Origin: Acidobacteriaceae bacterium
Lineage (GTDB): Bacteria; Acidobacteriota; Terriglobia; Terriglobales; Acidobacteriaceae
Assembly: GCA_003134435.1 (NCBI GenBank)
Contig: PLBE01000251.1
Span: 1-34,994 of the forward strand
Reading direction: 5' to 3'
Length of the DNA stretch: 34,994 nucleotides
Positions 1-8,047 of this stretch are shown one piece after another. Every line of letters starts with the position of its first letter. The stretch's first letter is position 1. The translations under genes were made by a program, and so were the position numbers. Under the pieces are notes generated by a model. It saw only the letters and a list, made by a program, of their open reading frames with translations. It was not told where the DNA came from and made no database searches.

Positions 1-454
1 GAAAATCAGAAACCACGGGCACCCCGAGCCGAGCCGCAATCACCGCGCCTTCGCCGGTTTGCCAGGTCACTGCGAATTTTCGCCCGAGAAACCGCTCCGC
101 CACGCCCTGGTGATACAGCGTCTGTCCGTGACAGCCGACCAGGTCCAGCTTGACATGGTGCTTGCAGGCTGTCTCCGCGACCGACTCCGCATACAGTTCG
201 CCCAGCAGAAAATTCAGCCGCGCCAGGTCGGCCACGCGCGCCAATTCCGCGTTCATCGCCCCCAGGATTGCCCGCCGCACCGGGGGAGGGAAGTGATACT
301 CCTCGTGGGCCAGAAGCACAAAGTCTGACTGCGGCTTCCGTTGTGGAGATGTCCCTCTGGCCCATCCGCTCGCGCCCGAGGGGAATCGGACCAGCGCCAC
401 ATTGATTCCGTCGGCCGACGTGCCGCTCATCACCCCGGCAACAATCATGCTCAT
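1..454 (-). CDS. anmK: Anhydro-N-acetylmuramic acid kinase, N-terminal part (cut by window edge)
   Basis: AnmK phosphorylates 1,6-anhydro-N-acetylmuramic acid while opening the anhydro ring, giving MurNAc-6-phosphate in cytoplasmic peptidoglycan recycling. About 151 residues are visible. The start MSMIVAGVMSGTSADGINVA carries the family's phosphate-binding signature (usually GLMSGTSxDGID). The later segment LVGCHGQTLYH matches the conserved HGQT motif, and WQTGEGAVIAARLGVPVVSDF matches the following family block. The first ATG (452-454) overlaps the nagZ stop in an ATGA arrangement, so translation is probably coupled; a second in-frame ATG lies two codons inside. NagZ releases the anhydro-sugar that AnmK consumes, so the pairing is functionally sensible. 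The rest of the gene lies outside the window, so integrity cannot be judged. The frame is read directly; function is by family resemblance. Confidence 0.9.
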   Translation of the reverse strand, partial: MSMIVAGVMSGTSADGINVALVRFPSGASGWARGTSPQRKPQSDFVLLAHEEYHFPPPVRRAILGAMNAELARVADLARLNFLLGELYAESVAETACKHHVKLDLVGCHGQTLYHQGVAERFLGRKFAVTWQTGEGAVIAARLGVPVVSDF

Positions 455-1590
455 CCGCGCTCCACCTTGCCATCGTGATCCGCGCGAGCGAGATCTGACC
501 GGGCGAGCGTAGCCATCCGAATCTCTTCTCCGAACTCCCAGAGCCGACGCGTCAGCTTTTCGGTCTTCGTCTGGGTTGGCGCTGATTGTCGCGAATGGCG
601 CTGCAAGGTCAGAAGTTTCTGTCTGAGCTTCTGTACTCTGGACGCCGCTTCCGCGGCCCGTTTGGCAAACTTCCGATCCTTCTCGCTTTCGGCCACCAGT
701 GCTTCGTAGGCGCGGAGGATTGCTTCTTCCTTATGACAGATCAGCGCCAAATCGCCACCCGCGCGGATATGCTGCACGGCCGTCTGTTCGATAGTAGCGA
801 ATTCCGCGACCGCTCCCATCTCCAGATCGTCGGAGACGATCAGCCCGCCGTAACGAATCCTCTTCCGCAGAATATCGCTAATCCATTTCTTCGATAACGA
901 AGCCGGCGTTCGTTCCACCGTTACTTGCGGATAGGCTGCGTGCGAGACCATGACAAACGGCAGTTGATGACGCAGGGTCCGGTATGGGAGCAGGTCCTCG
1001 ACCAGCATTTTCTTAAGCGGCTTCTCAATGACGGGCAGATCCTGATGGCTGTCGAGTTTGCCCTCGCCCAGTCCCGGGAAGTGCTTGCCGCAGCCGAGTA
1101 CTCGCGCCTCGCGCAATCCCGAAAGAAATTCGCGCGCGTAGATGACTACCTGCTTCGGATCGTCCGAAACCGCCCGCGAATTCAGCACCGGACGCGAAGC
1201 CTCAAAGGCCAAGTCGAGCACCGGGGCAAAATCCACGTTGAAGCCAAGCGTGCGGCAGTTCTCGCCAATCACGCGTCCATGCCTGCGATAAAGCGCCCGG
1301 CTGCCCGTGGCAAACACCTCTGCCGCGGAAGGTGCCGCGCCGATCACGTTGCGGAAACGATCGACTGTGCCGCCTTCAAGGTCCACGCAAGTGAAAAGCG
1401 GCGTGGCCACGTACTTCTGGCATTCGCGCAGAAGAGTGTGCGTCTGCTCAGCTCCAGTGATGTTGCGCGCAAACAGAATCACCCCCGCCGGCTGAACTTT
1501 CGTGAGCAGGGAAGCGAGACGCGGAGACATCTTGGTCCCGTCGAAGCCGATGATGAGGAGTTGGCCGATGTGCGGTTTCAAATCACGCAT
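451..1590 (-). CDS. nagZ: Beta-N-acetylhexosaminidase NagZ (glycoside hydrolase family 3)
   Basis: NagZ removes N-acetylglucosamine from GlcNAc-1,6-anhydroMurNAc peptides in the cytoplasm during cell-wall recycling. From the ATG at 1590 the product is 379 aa. Visible GH3/NagZ motifs are FTCVDLEGGTVDRF near residue 70, KHFPGLGEGKLDSHQDLP at 169-186 with the Asp-His general acid/base loop, and VSDDLEMGA with the expected nucleophile Asp254. A TTG start at 1629 in the same frame would add 13 residues, overlap the upstream gene's stop (TTGA) and has an AAGG-type ribosome site. I prefer the ATG because MRDLKPHIGQLLIIGFDG matches the usual family start. The 3' end overlaps anmK by four bases. No signal peptide is seen, as expected for a cytosolic enzyme. 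A C-terminal tail of about 60 residues beyond the barrel is basic and poorly conserved in appearance. Confidence 0.93.
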   Translation of the reverse strand: MRDLKPHIGQLLIIGFDGTKMSPRLASLLTKVQPAGVILFARNITGAEQTHTLLRECQKYVATPLFTCVDLEGGTVDRFRNVIGAAPSAAEVFATGSRALYRRHGRVIGENCRTLGFNVDFAPVLDLAFEASRPVLNSRAVSDDPKQVVIYAREFLSGLREARVLGCGKHFPGLGEGKLDSHQDLPVIEKPLKKMLVEDLLPYRTLRHQLPFVMVSHAAYPQVTVERTPASLSKKWISDILRKRIRYGGLIVSDDLEMGAVAEFATIEQTAVQHIRAGGDLALICHKEEAILRAYEALVAESEKDRKFAKRAAEAASRVQKLRQKLLTLQRHSRQSAPTQTKTEKLTRRLWEFGEEIRMATLARSDLARADHDGKVERG

Positions 1591-1625
1591 TCTTATATCT
1601 GACTTAGCAGCCTGCCTAAAAAACT

Positions 1626-2396
1626 TCAATCACCACCCTTAGCGATTGAAGGCGCGTTCGGGACGGTGCTCGTCGCCCACACCTCGTCCGCCTGTTCTTT
1701 CGCGGTATCAATGAACCACTGATATGTTTGGTTGTACTCATTGGGCTTGGGTACGCCTAGCACAAGCATTTGCTGCCACACTGCAAACCAAACCTTCGAC
1801 TCAAATGTGAAACGAGCAATCTCCTGCTCAAGGGTGTTCGCTAAACAACCGAGTCCAGTGAAGCCAGTGGGGAAGCCTAAGAGTTTTTCGTTTTCTATTG
1901 TCCGAGAATCAGGGGTCAGTAAAATCTTTCGTATGTACTCTAAGTTAATCGTATAGGCGTTGCCGTTCAAAACGTCGCGGTTAGAATAAAACTTCTGGAA
2001 CAACTCAAAGGTCTTCTCTTTGGTGAAGTCTTTGTAGTACTTGCTGAGGTATTCCAGCAATGTGACGTATTCCAATCCCGTGGTTATCGTCACCAGAACA
2101 AACCCTGAAAACATGAGCAATGCACTTTCGCGCGACCTGGCCGGAGGCATTGTTTGTGATTGCTTAAAAAGTGACTCGATGAGCGACACGGTGCGTGTTT
2201 CGTAGTCGTGCAAGCCCCCGTCTTTTGCCAATCCCGCTAACCAAGGATTGGTTTTTACGCTATCTTGAATCAAGCGAGCCACTTCGGGCTTCATATCGAA
2301 AGGGATTGGTTTAGGCTGACCCGGTTCGCCTATATCGTTCGCAGCCCTTTTATTTCTAAAGACAATTTCCGCTACAGTCTTTCCGAAGATTTTCAT
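1626..2396 (-). CDS. Hypothetical protein, 256 aa, accessory-looking
   Basis: I do not recognise a family. The reading frame is well supported: the ATG is preceded by AAGGAGG at good spacing, and the stop abuts nagZ. The protein starts MKIFGKTVAEIVF and has a hydrophobic stretch around residues 91-107 (SALLMFSGFVLVTITTG) that may be a membrane segment or a buried helix. The second half is rich in aromatic and charged residues. The DNA is visibly more AT-rich than nagZ and mutS on either side. It lies 73 nt downstream of the zinc-knuckle gene on the same strand, so the two are probably co-transcribed. Both sit between mutS and nagZ together with a toxin-antitoxin pair, so they are likely part of an acquired block. 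Function is unknown. Confidence 0.75.
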   Translation of the reverse strand: MKIFGKTVAEIVFRNKRAANDIGEPGQPKPIPFDMKPEVARLIQDSVKTNPWLAGLAKDGGLHDYETRTVSLIESLFKQSQTMPPARSRESALLMFSGFVLVTITTGLEYVTLLEYLSKYYKDFTKEKTFELFQKFYSNRDVLNGNAYTINLEYIRKILLTPDSRTIENEKLLGFPTGFTGLGCLANTLEQEIARFTFESKVWFAVWQQMLVLGVPKPNEYNQTYQWFIDTAKEQADEVWATSTVPNAPSIAKGGD

Positions 2397-2469
2397 AGGG
2401 CCTCCTTATTAGCACCCGGCTCTTGTGGGTGATTCGACGACTTGCAACCACCTTCACAAAGCGCTTTCC

Positions 2470-3273
2470 TCATGTGTTCTTTACCCTGTTTAGATATTTC
2501 ACGACGTTCGCAGCGCGGTACGCCTTCGCGGTTGACTCTTGAATCACGCTCTTGATGCTTCCCGAAATCCCGTCCGAGACCACTATCGGGTGCAGGGGGT
2601 GTGAGGCGAAGCAGGTTTGCTTCAGACCCGAGGGAATCATATTTCCGACTAGCAGAGCGAACTCAATTCCCGGGACGAAGAACAGAAAGTTGTGATAGCC
2701 GGATGCGGACCCTCGGTATGGATAACAGAAGCCGATCGTCTTTACCGCAGGGGGTATAATCCCTACGATCAATGCCATTGTTGCCGGGAATAAAGCCTCC
2801 CCGCGGAGAAAAGCACGTGCCGATTCCCCGTACTTGCCAAACTGGATGAGCGGCTCAGTTTCGCCGCCCCTCCATGAATGAACCGACGCTTTCCAAAACA
2901 CTCCCATCGCGAAATGAGTGAGCTTGGCGACGTCAATCTTGGCATTTTTTGATGCCGCATACACTTTCGAGTCGCCATCGCTGCCCCCGAGCGTGCCCTC
3001 CAGCAAAAGGTCATGGAAAGGAAATGTCCCTTCGGCTGTTGCGAGCAGCGGTAAAACCCAGCTCTCGCCTTCACGACTCAGTATGCCGCCGTCACACTCC
3101 TTGCAGAGAAGCGGATGTTGGAGTTGTCTGCCGGATTGCATAATGACTTTGCTAGATATGGAAATGGGATCATCATTGGGTGTCCGACAGAAATCATGGA
3201 CTCCCCGAGCCATAAGATGGCTATTGATGAGAGGCTTTTCTAATAGACAGAGCTTACAGATGCCGAGTTGCAT
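2470..3273 (-). CDS. Hypothetical protein with HNH-like zinc-knuckle cysteines, 267 aa
   Basis: The N-terminus contains C6-x2-C9, a Ser-His pair at 18-19 and C57-x2-C60-D61 (LLCKECDGGILSREGE). This is the pattern of treble-clef/HNH-type zinc-binding proteins often annotated as HNH endonuclease-like hypotheticals. I cannot assign a catalytic His-Asn-His set with confidence, so nuclease activity is not claimed. The remaining 200 residues show no motif I recognise; a hydrophobic patch near residues 160-185 is probably a folded core. The start is ATG at 3273 with only a weak GGTAAGA-type ribosome site. Base composition is lower in GC than the neighbours. It is encoded with the 256-aa protein downstream. 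Context next to a toxin-antitoxin pair and a duplicated mutS end suggests acquired DNA, with defence or selfish roles possible but unproven. Confidence 0.75.
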   Translation of the reverse strand: MQLGICKLCLLEKPLINSHLMARGVHDFCRTPNDDPISISSKVIMQSGRQLQHPLLCKECDGGILSREGESWVLPLLATAEGTFPFHDLLLEGTLGGSDGDSKVYAASKNAKIDVAKLTHFAMGVFWKASVHSWRGGETEPLIQFGKYGESARAFLRGEALFPATMALIVGIIPPAVKTIGFCYPYRGSASGYHNFLFFVPGIEFALLVGNMIPSGLKQTCFASHPLHPIVVSDGISGSIKSVIQESTAKAYRAANVVKYLNRVKNT

Positions 3274-3392
3274 GATCTTACCGCCAGCTATAGACCTGAC
3301 CTCAATTGTACAGGCCTGAAACTCGGGGACAGACGGGCTATTTTCTGTTGCCTGCGCTTATGGCGATCCGCCTGACCTTTTCGTCACACTGC

Positions 3393-3497
3393 GCGTCTCG
3401 GCGGTTAGATTTCTTTCTTCAGTTCCGCCAGCAAGTTTAGCGCTTCGAGCGGCGTCAGACGGTTCAAATCTACTTCGCGCAGCTTTTCCAGCACGGG
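3393..3497 (-). pseudogene. Duplicated 3' end of mutS (last 30 codons plus 12 bp)
   Basis: This stretch matches the true mutS end at 4080-4184. The first 29 bases (3393-3421) are identical, covering 12 bp past the stop, the TAA and the last codons. Over the following coding part there are 12 substitutions across 30 codons, and every one is silent: both copies encode [20 protein letters not shown] followed by [10 protein letters not shown] and stop. The fragment has no start or upstream mutS sequence. It begins about 14 nt past the toxin stop codon, and the in-frame residues just upstream (LTSTAR) only loosely resemble the mutS linker. It is best read as a remnant or attachment-site copy of a related mutS gene rather than an expressed gene. 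Confidence 0.85.
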
Positions 3498-3511
3498 CCG
3501 GGCCGTCGAGG

Positions 3512-3787
3512 TCAAGGCCAGTCTTGCGCGCCGTGGTAGATGCGCAAAATCTCCAGGTCTTGATCTTGAATGCGATAGACAACGATGTAAGGCAATCCAG
3601 CGAAGACCAGTTCCCGTGTGCCTTCAATCCGCCCCTTGCGGCCGCGACGAGGAAAGTCTCCCAGCTTGTCACAACCAGTGTAGAGAGTCTGTGCCACCTT
3701 GGCGGCGGCGTTAGGATTGTCTTGCTGAATGTGGCTAACAATATTGCAGAAATCTTGCGTGGCGGGAGTGGTCCAGCGCAGGCGCAT
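3512..3787 (-). CDS. ParE/RelE-family toxin of a type II toxin-antitoxin system
   Basis: The 91-aa product starts MRLRWTTPATQDFCNIVSHI and ends with the family's diagnostic block: FPRRGRKGRIEGTRELVF, LPYIVVYRI and LEILRIYHGAQDWP. This matches the ParE/RelE plasmid-stabilisation fold, whose members poison gyrase or cleave mRNA on the ribosome; sequence alone favours the ParE side. I chose the ATG at 3787 because it overlaps the antitoxin stop as TAATG, the usual translationally coupled arrangement. The longer 102-aa version starts inside the antitoxin and is unlikely. The stop codon lies about 14 nt from the duplicated mutS end. The module sits between two mutS 3' ends. Confidence 0.88.
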   Translation of the reverse strand: MRLRWTTPATQDFCNIVSHIQQDNPNAAAKVAQTLYTGCDKLGDFPRRGRKGRIEGTRELVFAGLPYIVVYRIQDQDLEILRIYHGAQDWP

Positions 3788-4011
3788 TATGGCCGCAGAA
3801 TCTGCTGAATCTTGGCCCAAACTTCACCGTGCTCCACAAATTCTCCGCGATCCGCAGCCGCCAGCCCAAGGTTCACGGCTTCGATGAAGTGGCTGTCGTC
3901 CTCCAGGTAGCGGCTTAAGACCTGCTGGGCCAGTTCGTCGGTTTTCAGCCCGCGCTGTGCCGCGATTTGTGCAAGCTGGGCTTCCTTCTCAGGCTGAAGA
4001 CGTATTTCCAT
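3787..4011 (-). CDS. Antitoxin partner of the ParE-like toxin
   Basis: A 74-aa protein immediately upstream of, and overlapping by one base with, the toxin. The N-terminal part MEIRLQPEKEAQLAQIAAQ followed by RGLKTDELAQQVLSRYL looks like a ribbon-helix-helix DNA-binding antitoxin: one short strand, then two helices. The C-terminal part, with GEFVEHGEVWAKIQQIL, would be the toxin-binding segment. A GTG at 4017 is an alternative start two codons earlier. I prefer the ATG at 4011 because the promoter just upstream places the predicted transcription start on it. Antitoxins of this class usually repress their own promoter; the sequence shows a promoter directly abutting the gene but I did not find a clear operator palindrome. 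Confidence 0.85.
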   Translation of the reverse strand: MEIRLQPEKEAQLAQIAAQRGLKTDELAQQVLSRYLEDDSHFIEAVNLGLAAADRGEFVEHGEVWAKIQQILRP

Positions 4012-4017
4012 GGTCAC

Positions 4018-4046
4018 AGTCTACGAAGGTTTGCGAGTGCTGTCAA
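4018..4046 (-). promoter_or_regulatory. Sigma-70-type promoter of the toxin-antitoxin operon, probably leaderless
   Basis: On the minus strand a perfect -35 box TTGACA (4046-4041) is followed by a 17-bp spacer and -10 box TAGACT (4023-4018). Six bases after the -10 box falls the A of the antitoxin ATG at 4011. The predicted transcript therefore begins on the start codon, with no room for a ribosome-binding site. Confidence 0.65.
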
Positions 4047-4079
4047 CACGGCGATTTAATCGCATTTTCCGGCGCGTTT

Positions 4080-4184
4080 GCGTCTCGGCGGTTAGATTTC
4101 TTTCTTCAACTCTGCTAGCAAGTTTAGCGCTTCCAGCGGCGTCAGCCGGTTCAAATCCACCTCGCGTAACTTCTCCAGCACCGG
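4080..4184 (-). repeat. mutS 3' end, right copy of the 105-bp direct repeat
   Basis: This is the genuine end of mutS plus 12 bp of downstream DNA, repeated in direct orientation at 3393-3497 with an offset of 687 bp. The unit enclosed (one repeat plus the toxin-antitoxin pair) is thus 687 bp long. The two copies are identical for 29 bp around the stop codon and about 89% identical overall. Confidence 0.85.
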
Positions 4185-6815
4185 TTGCGACAGCGGCGTG
4201 AAGATGGTCAACTGCGTCGGACGCTCGGGTTCTGCTCCTGGCGTCAGATGGCTCGAGAGGCGGCGCTCGGACGATTCGTGCTCGGCCAGCACTTCGCGCG
4301 CGCGCACTACTACTTCGTTTGGCAATCCCGCCAGCTTGGCAACTTCGATGCCGTAGCTGCGGTCGGCTGCTCCTGGTTCGACCCGGCGCAGAAAGACTAC
4401 GCTTCCGCCGGTTTCCTTGACGGACACGTGATAGTTCTTCACGCCGGCCAATTGCTCAGCAAGTTCAGTCAGCTCGAAATAGTGTGTGGCAAACAAAGTC
4501 TTGGCGTGCACTCGCGCGTGCAGATATTCGACGGCCGCCCATGCGATCGCCAGTCCGTCATAAGTGGACGTGCCGCGCCCGACCTCATCCAGCAGAATCA
4601 GCGACCGCGCCGTTGCCGTATGCAGAATCGCCGCCGTCTCCGTCATCTCGACCATGAACGTCGAGCGCCCCCGAGCCACGTTGTCGCTGGCGCCAATGCG
4701 CGTGAAGACGCGATCCACAATGCCCAGCCGCACAGCACGCGCCGGAACAAACGAGCCCATCTGCGCCATGATCACGATCAGGGCAGCCTGCCGCAGATAG
4801 GTGCTCTTGCCGCCCATGTTCGGTCCCGTCAGCACTACGATGTTGTGCGTCGAGGCATTCAGGAAGAGATCGTTGGGAACAAAACGCTCGCTCCCCGCCG
4901 CCAGTTCCTGTAGTTCGATTACAGGATGGCGGCCTTCGACAATCTCCAGATCAGCGAAGTCCGCAGTCTTCTCAGCTTCGTCAAAAGTCCGCTCAAACTT
5001 CGGCCGGCAGTAATGCCGCAGGGCCGCGATGTGTGCCAGGCAACCGAGCGCATCCACTTCCGCCAGGGCCAGCGCGGTTTGCCGGATGCGCTTCGCTTCG
5101 GCGGCAATCGCAGAACGCAACTCGGCAAACAGCCGCCGCTCGATTTCGACGATCTTCTCCTGGGCATCGAGAATCTTCGACTCATACTCCTTCAATTCCG
5201 GAGTCGTAAAACGCTCGGCATTCACCAGCGTTTGTTTGCGTTCGTAATCGGTCGGCGCGTGCTGCAGATTCGCCTTCGAAATCTCGATGTAGTAACCAAA
5301 GATGGAATTGAACTTCACCTTCAGCGAGCCAATCCCGGTGCGTTCGCGCTCGCGGGTCTCCACTTGCGCCAGATATTGCTTTGAGTTGCGGCTCAGGTCG
5401 CGGAGTTCGTCGAGATCTTTATCGATACCTGGAGCGATCACCCCTCCATCGCTCAGCGTTAACGGCGGTTCGGAAACCAGCGTGATATCGATGTTCTCGC
5501 GCAGATCGCCAAGCTCGTCGATCGCCATATGGAGCACGGATAGCCGCGAAGCGGCCGCTTGCTGCTCGGATAACCCGGCTAACACCGCTCGAACATGCGG
5601 AAGTTTTGCGAGTGACGCTGCCAGGGCCAACACATCGCGTGGATTTGCCGTCTCTAGCGTGACCCGGCTGAGCAGGCGTTCGAGATCCAGAATGCCATCG
5701 AGCGCACGCCGCAACTCTTCGCGGCGAACTGTGTCCTTGACCTGAATTTCAACCGCATCCAGACGGCCTTCGATCTCGGCCCGATCTAATGTAGGGCGCA
5801 GGATCCACATGCGGAGCAAACGCTTGCCCATGGGCGTGACCGTGGCATCGAGGCAGCGGAATAGCGTGACTCCGTGTTCCGTGCCTGAGAAGAGCGGTTC
5901 GATTAACTCGAGGTTGCGTACGGTCACCGCGTCCAGCACGAGGCAGTTCTGGCGCTCGTAGAAGCCGATGCGGTCGACGTGATCGAGTGTGCCCCGCTGC
6001 GTCGACCGGATGTAATACAAAATTGCGCCCGCCGCCGAGGCCGCCGCCTGCTTACCCGCCAATCCGAAGCCCTCGAGCGACAGCACACCGAAATGATTTT
6101 CCAGGAGCGGGATGGCGTGGTCGGGAGCGAAGATCCAGTCGTCCAACGGAGTCTCCGCCCATCCAGAACTGGAGATGCGAGCGACCGGAGCCGTGCTGGC
6201 GGAAGCGTTGGCTTGCGCACGTGGATGGGTCAGGGTGGCTGTCTCTCTTTCGTGCCTCCTTTCGAGCAGTGGAGCAGAAGAACCGTACAACATCTCTCTT
6301 GGCCGCAATTGCTCAAGTTCCTCTTGAATGCGGCGTCCCGCCTGCTCCCCCGCGAACTCCGTGGCTCGAAACTCCCCCGTCGACAGATCGAGCGCGGCGA
6401 AACCTACGTGATCTCCAACCGTTGCTACCGCTGCCAGGAAGTTGTTTTCCTCCGGGTTCAAGGACGAATCCGCCGCCGTGCCCGGCGTCACCACGCGGGT
6501 CACCTCGCGCTTCACCAATTTCTTCGCCAGACGGGGATCTTCCACCTGCTCGCAGACCGCGACCTTGAAGCCGCGCCGAATCAGCTTGGCGATGTAGCCT
6601 TCGGCGGCGTGGTAGGGCACTCCACACATGGGGATGGCCATACCCTTTTCTTTATTGCGCGAGGTCAGCGTGATTTGGAGTTCGCGCGCCGCCAAAACCG
6701 CGTCGTCGAAGAAAAGTTCATAGAAATCCCCCAAACGAAAAAACAGGAGAGCGTTTGGATGTTCCTTCTTCACAGCGGCGTATTGGCGCATCAGCGGCGT
6801 TGAGGGTTCCGACAT
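4092..6815 (-). CDS. mutS: DNA mismatch repair protein MutS
   Basis: MutS binds mismatches and small loops and, with MutL, starts strand-directed repair. The product is 907 aa, slightly longer than the usual 850-880. The mismatch-reading motif GDFYELF is at residues 29-35 with the expected Phe31-x-Glu33. The ATPase has Walker [10 protein letters not shown] at 664-672, Walker [17 protein letters not shown] with Asp743, and the [10 protein letters not shown] block shortly after. The C-terminal [18 protein letters not shown] is the conserved MutS tail. The open frame continues upstream to 7652, but that part is antisense to galT; the ATG at 6815 gives the proper family start [12 protein letters not shown]. 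No strong ribosome site precedes it. Its 3' end is duplicated 687 bp downstream, past a toxin-antitoxin pair. Confidence 0.97.
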   Translation of the reverse strand: MSEPSTPLMRQYAAVKKEHPNALLFFRLGDFYELFFDDAVLAARELQITLTSRNKEKGMAIPMCGVPYHAAEGYIAKLIRRGFKVAVCEQVEDPRLAKKLVKREVTRVVTPGTAADSSLNPEENNFLAAVATVGDHVGFAALDLSTGEFRATEFAGEQAGRRIQEELEQLRPREMLYGSSAPLLERRHERETATLTHPRAQANASASTAPVARISSSGWAETPLDDWIFAPDHAIPLLENHFGVLSLEGFGLAGKQAAASAAGAILYYIRSTQRGTLDHVDRIGFYERQNCLVLDAVTVRNLELIEPLFSGTEHGVTLFRCLDATVTPMGKRLLRMWILRPTLDRAEIEGRLDAVEIQVKDTVRREELRRALDGILDLERLLSRVTLETANPRDVLALAASLAKLPHVRAVLAGLSEQQAAASRLSVLHMAIDELGDLRENIDITLVSEPPLTLSDGGVIAPGIDKDLDELRDLSRNSKQYLAQVETRERERTGIGSLKVKFNSIFGYYIEISKANLQHAPTDYERKQTLVNAERFTTPELKEYESKILDAQEKIVEIERRLFAELRSAIAAEAKRIRQTALALAEVDALGCLAHIAALRHYCRPKFERTFDEAEKTADFADLEIVEGRHPVIELQELAAGSERFVPNDLFLNASTHNIVVLTGPNMGGKSTYLRQAALIVIMAQMGSFVPARAVRLGIVDRVFTRIGASDNVARGRSTFMVEMTETAAILHTATARSLILLDEVGRGTSTYDGLAIAWAAVEYLHARVHAKTLFATHYFELTELAEQLAGVKNYHVSVKETGGSVVFLRRVEPGAADRSYGIEVAKLAGLPNEVVVRAREVLAEHESSERRLSSHLTPGAEPERPTQLTIFTPLSQPVLEKLREVDLNRLTPLEALNLLAELKKEI

Positions 6816-6870
6816 ATAGGGACTTGGTAGTTGTTTAATCTCTACTCCTTGTAATTTGCAAGCTCGTGTT

Positions 6871-6906
6871 TCGGAAAACCAGTTTACCTGCCGGGAAGTT
6901 TTCCGA
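6871..6906. promoter_or_regulatory. Inverted repeat in the mutS/galT divergent promoter region
   Basis: TCGGAAAAC at 6871-6879 is the exact reverse complement of GTTTTCCGA at 6898-6906, separated by 18 bp, inside the AT-rich 165-bp region between the divergent mutS and galT genes. It could be an operator for a dimeric regulator or a hairpin in the mutS leader. No confident -35/-10 pair was found on either strand. Confidence 0.4.
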
Positions 6907-6980
6907 TAGTAAAATTTCAAAATTACCAAATTACTAATTCTCCATTTGACTCCCTCCCGCGGTTTTGTTCTCCTTACGCC

Positions 6981-7967
6981 ATGGAACTTCGCAAAGATCC
7001 CATCACTCGATCCTGGGTGATCACTGGCGACGATGTCATCGAGCCCGTTCCACAACCTCAAGCGTGTCGATTTTGCGGACCGTCGGCCTTGCCCGTCCAG
7101 GTGATCGCCAACCTGCCGGGTGTGGATGGCAGCGCATGGTCGGCGCGGTCCGTCGTCCACCCCCATGCTCTTTACCACGTCGAAGGCGAGGCCGCGCGCC
7201 GCGGTGACGGCCTTTACGACCGCATGGGATCGGTCGGAGCCCATGAAGTTTTGCTCGAAAATCCACGTCACGACGCTCAGATGTGGACTGCAAGCGATGT
7301 CGAAGTCGAACAGTTCCTGCGTCTGGCTGCGCTTCGCCTGCAGGATTTGAAGCGCGACAGCCGCTTCAAGTACATCAGCATTTTTAAGAATCATGGTGCC
7401 GGTGCCGGGCAGGAATTCGAGCACCCCACTTCCCAGTTGACCGCCACCACATTTGTGCCGCGGCGAGTGCTCTACGAACTGCGCGCCGGCCGCGAATATT
7501 TTGAAAGTAAAGAGCGCTGCGTCTTCTGCGACATTCTCGCGCAGGAGGAGCGGCAGAATCTGCGCATTGTCGAAGTTCGAGGAGACTATGTGGCCTTCTG
7601 CCCGTATGCTCCGCGCACCCCATATGAAACCTGGATCATGCCCCGCAGCCATGAATCCTCCTTCGAACGCACCGGCTCATCGCGCGTGGGCACGGTTACC
7701 GATCTGGCTGCGCTCCTGCGGCGCACGCTACAACGAATCCGCACCGTCACCGAAGCTTTTCACCTCGTGCTGCATACTTCGCCCAACAGCCAGCATCCTT
7801 CGGCAACCCTCGGGTACTGGAAAACCCTCGACGACGACTACCACTGGCACATCGAGATTCTGCCCATCATCGAGGCCAAGGCGAGATCGTACACGTTCAA
7901 GGAGATCTACTATTCTCCGGTGACGTCGGAGACGGCCGTGAAGCGGTTGCGCGAAGCGAAGATCTAA
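6981..7967 (+). CDS. galT: Galactose-1-phosphate uridylyltransferase family protein (GalT-like, altered active site)
   Basis: A 328-aa protein of the GalT branch of the HIT superfamily, which transfers nucleotidyl groups between sugar phosphates. It opens with [14 protein letters not shown], typical of bacterial GalT-like proteins. It carries a CxxC pair at C29/C32 and a second at C180/C183, the usual zinc or structural cysteines. [17 protein letters not shown] at 137-153 aligns with the catalytic NHGAxxGxSxxHPHxQ, but the second His (the covalent nucleophile) is Thr150. The C-terminal YHWHIEILP block is intact. The start codon ATG at 6981 lacks an obvious Shine-Dalgarno site. It is divergent from mutS and followed 80 bp later by a small conserved-looking gene. 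Because of the substitution, classical uridylyltransferase activity should not be assumed. Confidence 0.82.
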   Translation: MELRKDPITRSWVITGDDVIEPVPQPQACRFCGPSALPVQVIANLPGVDGSAWSARSVVHPHALYHVEGEAARRGDGLYDRMGSVGAHEVLLENPRHDAQMWTASDVEVEQFLRLAALRLQDLKRDSRFKYISIFKNHGAGAGQEFEHPTSQLTATTFVPRRVLYELRAGREYFESKERCVFCDILAQEERQNLRIVEVRGDYVAFCPYAPRTPYETWIMPRSHESSFERTGSSRVGTVTDLAALLRRTLQRIRTVTEAFHLVLHTSPNSQHPSATLGYWKTLDDDYHWHIEILPIIEAKARSYTFKEIYYSPVTSETAVKRLREAKI

Positions 7968-8047
7968 GGGCGCGTTGGCGTTCGTGTTTCCCAGGTTGTC
8001 CCGCACAACGAACAGCGAGCAGCGAACGACGAAAAGCGAAGACCCTG

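Noticed and set aside
6-473. Minus-strand 155-aa open frame
   Set aside because: Wrong frame over anmK; the true frame carries clear AnmK motifs.
6816-7652. Upstream extension of the mutS frame (to 1186 aa)
   Set aside because: It is antisense to galT and has no MutS similarity; the family start [12 protein letters not shown] is at 6815.
8006-8041. Short GCGAAC/ACGAA-like repeats after galT, first considered as a repeat array
   Set aside because: Units are irregular and very short; this looks like low-complexity intergenic sequence, and no CRISPR-like spacing exists.
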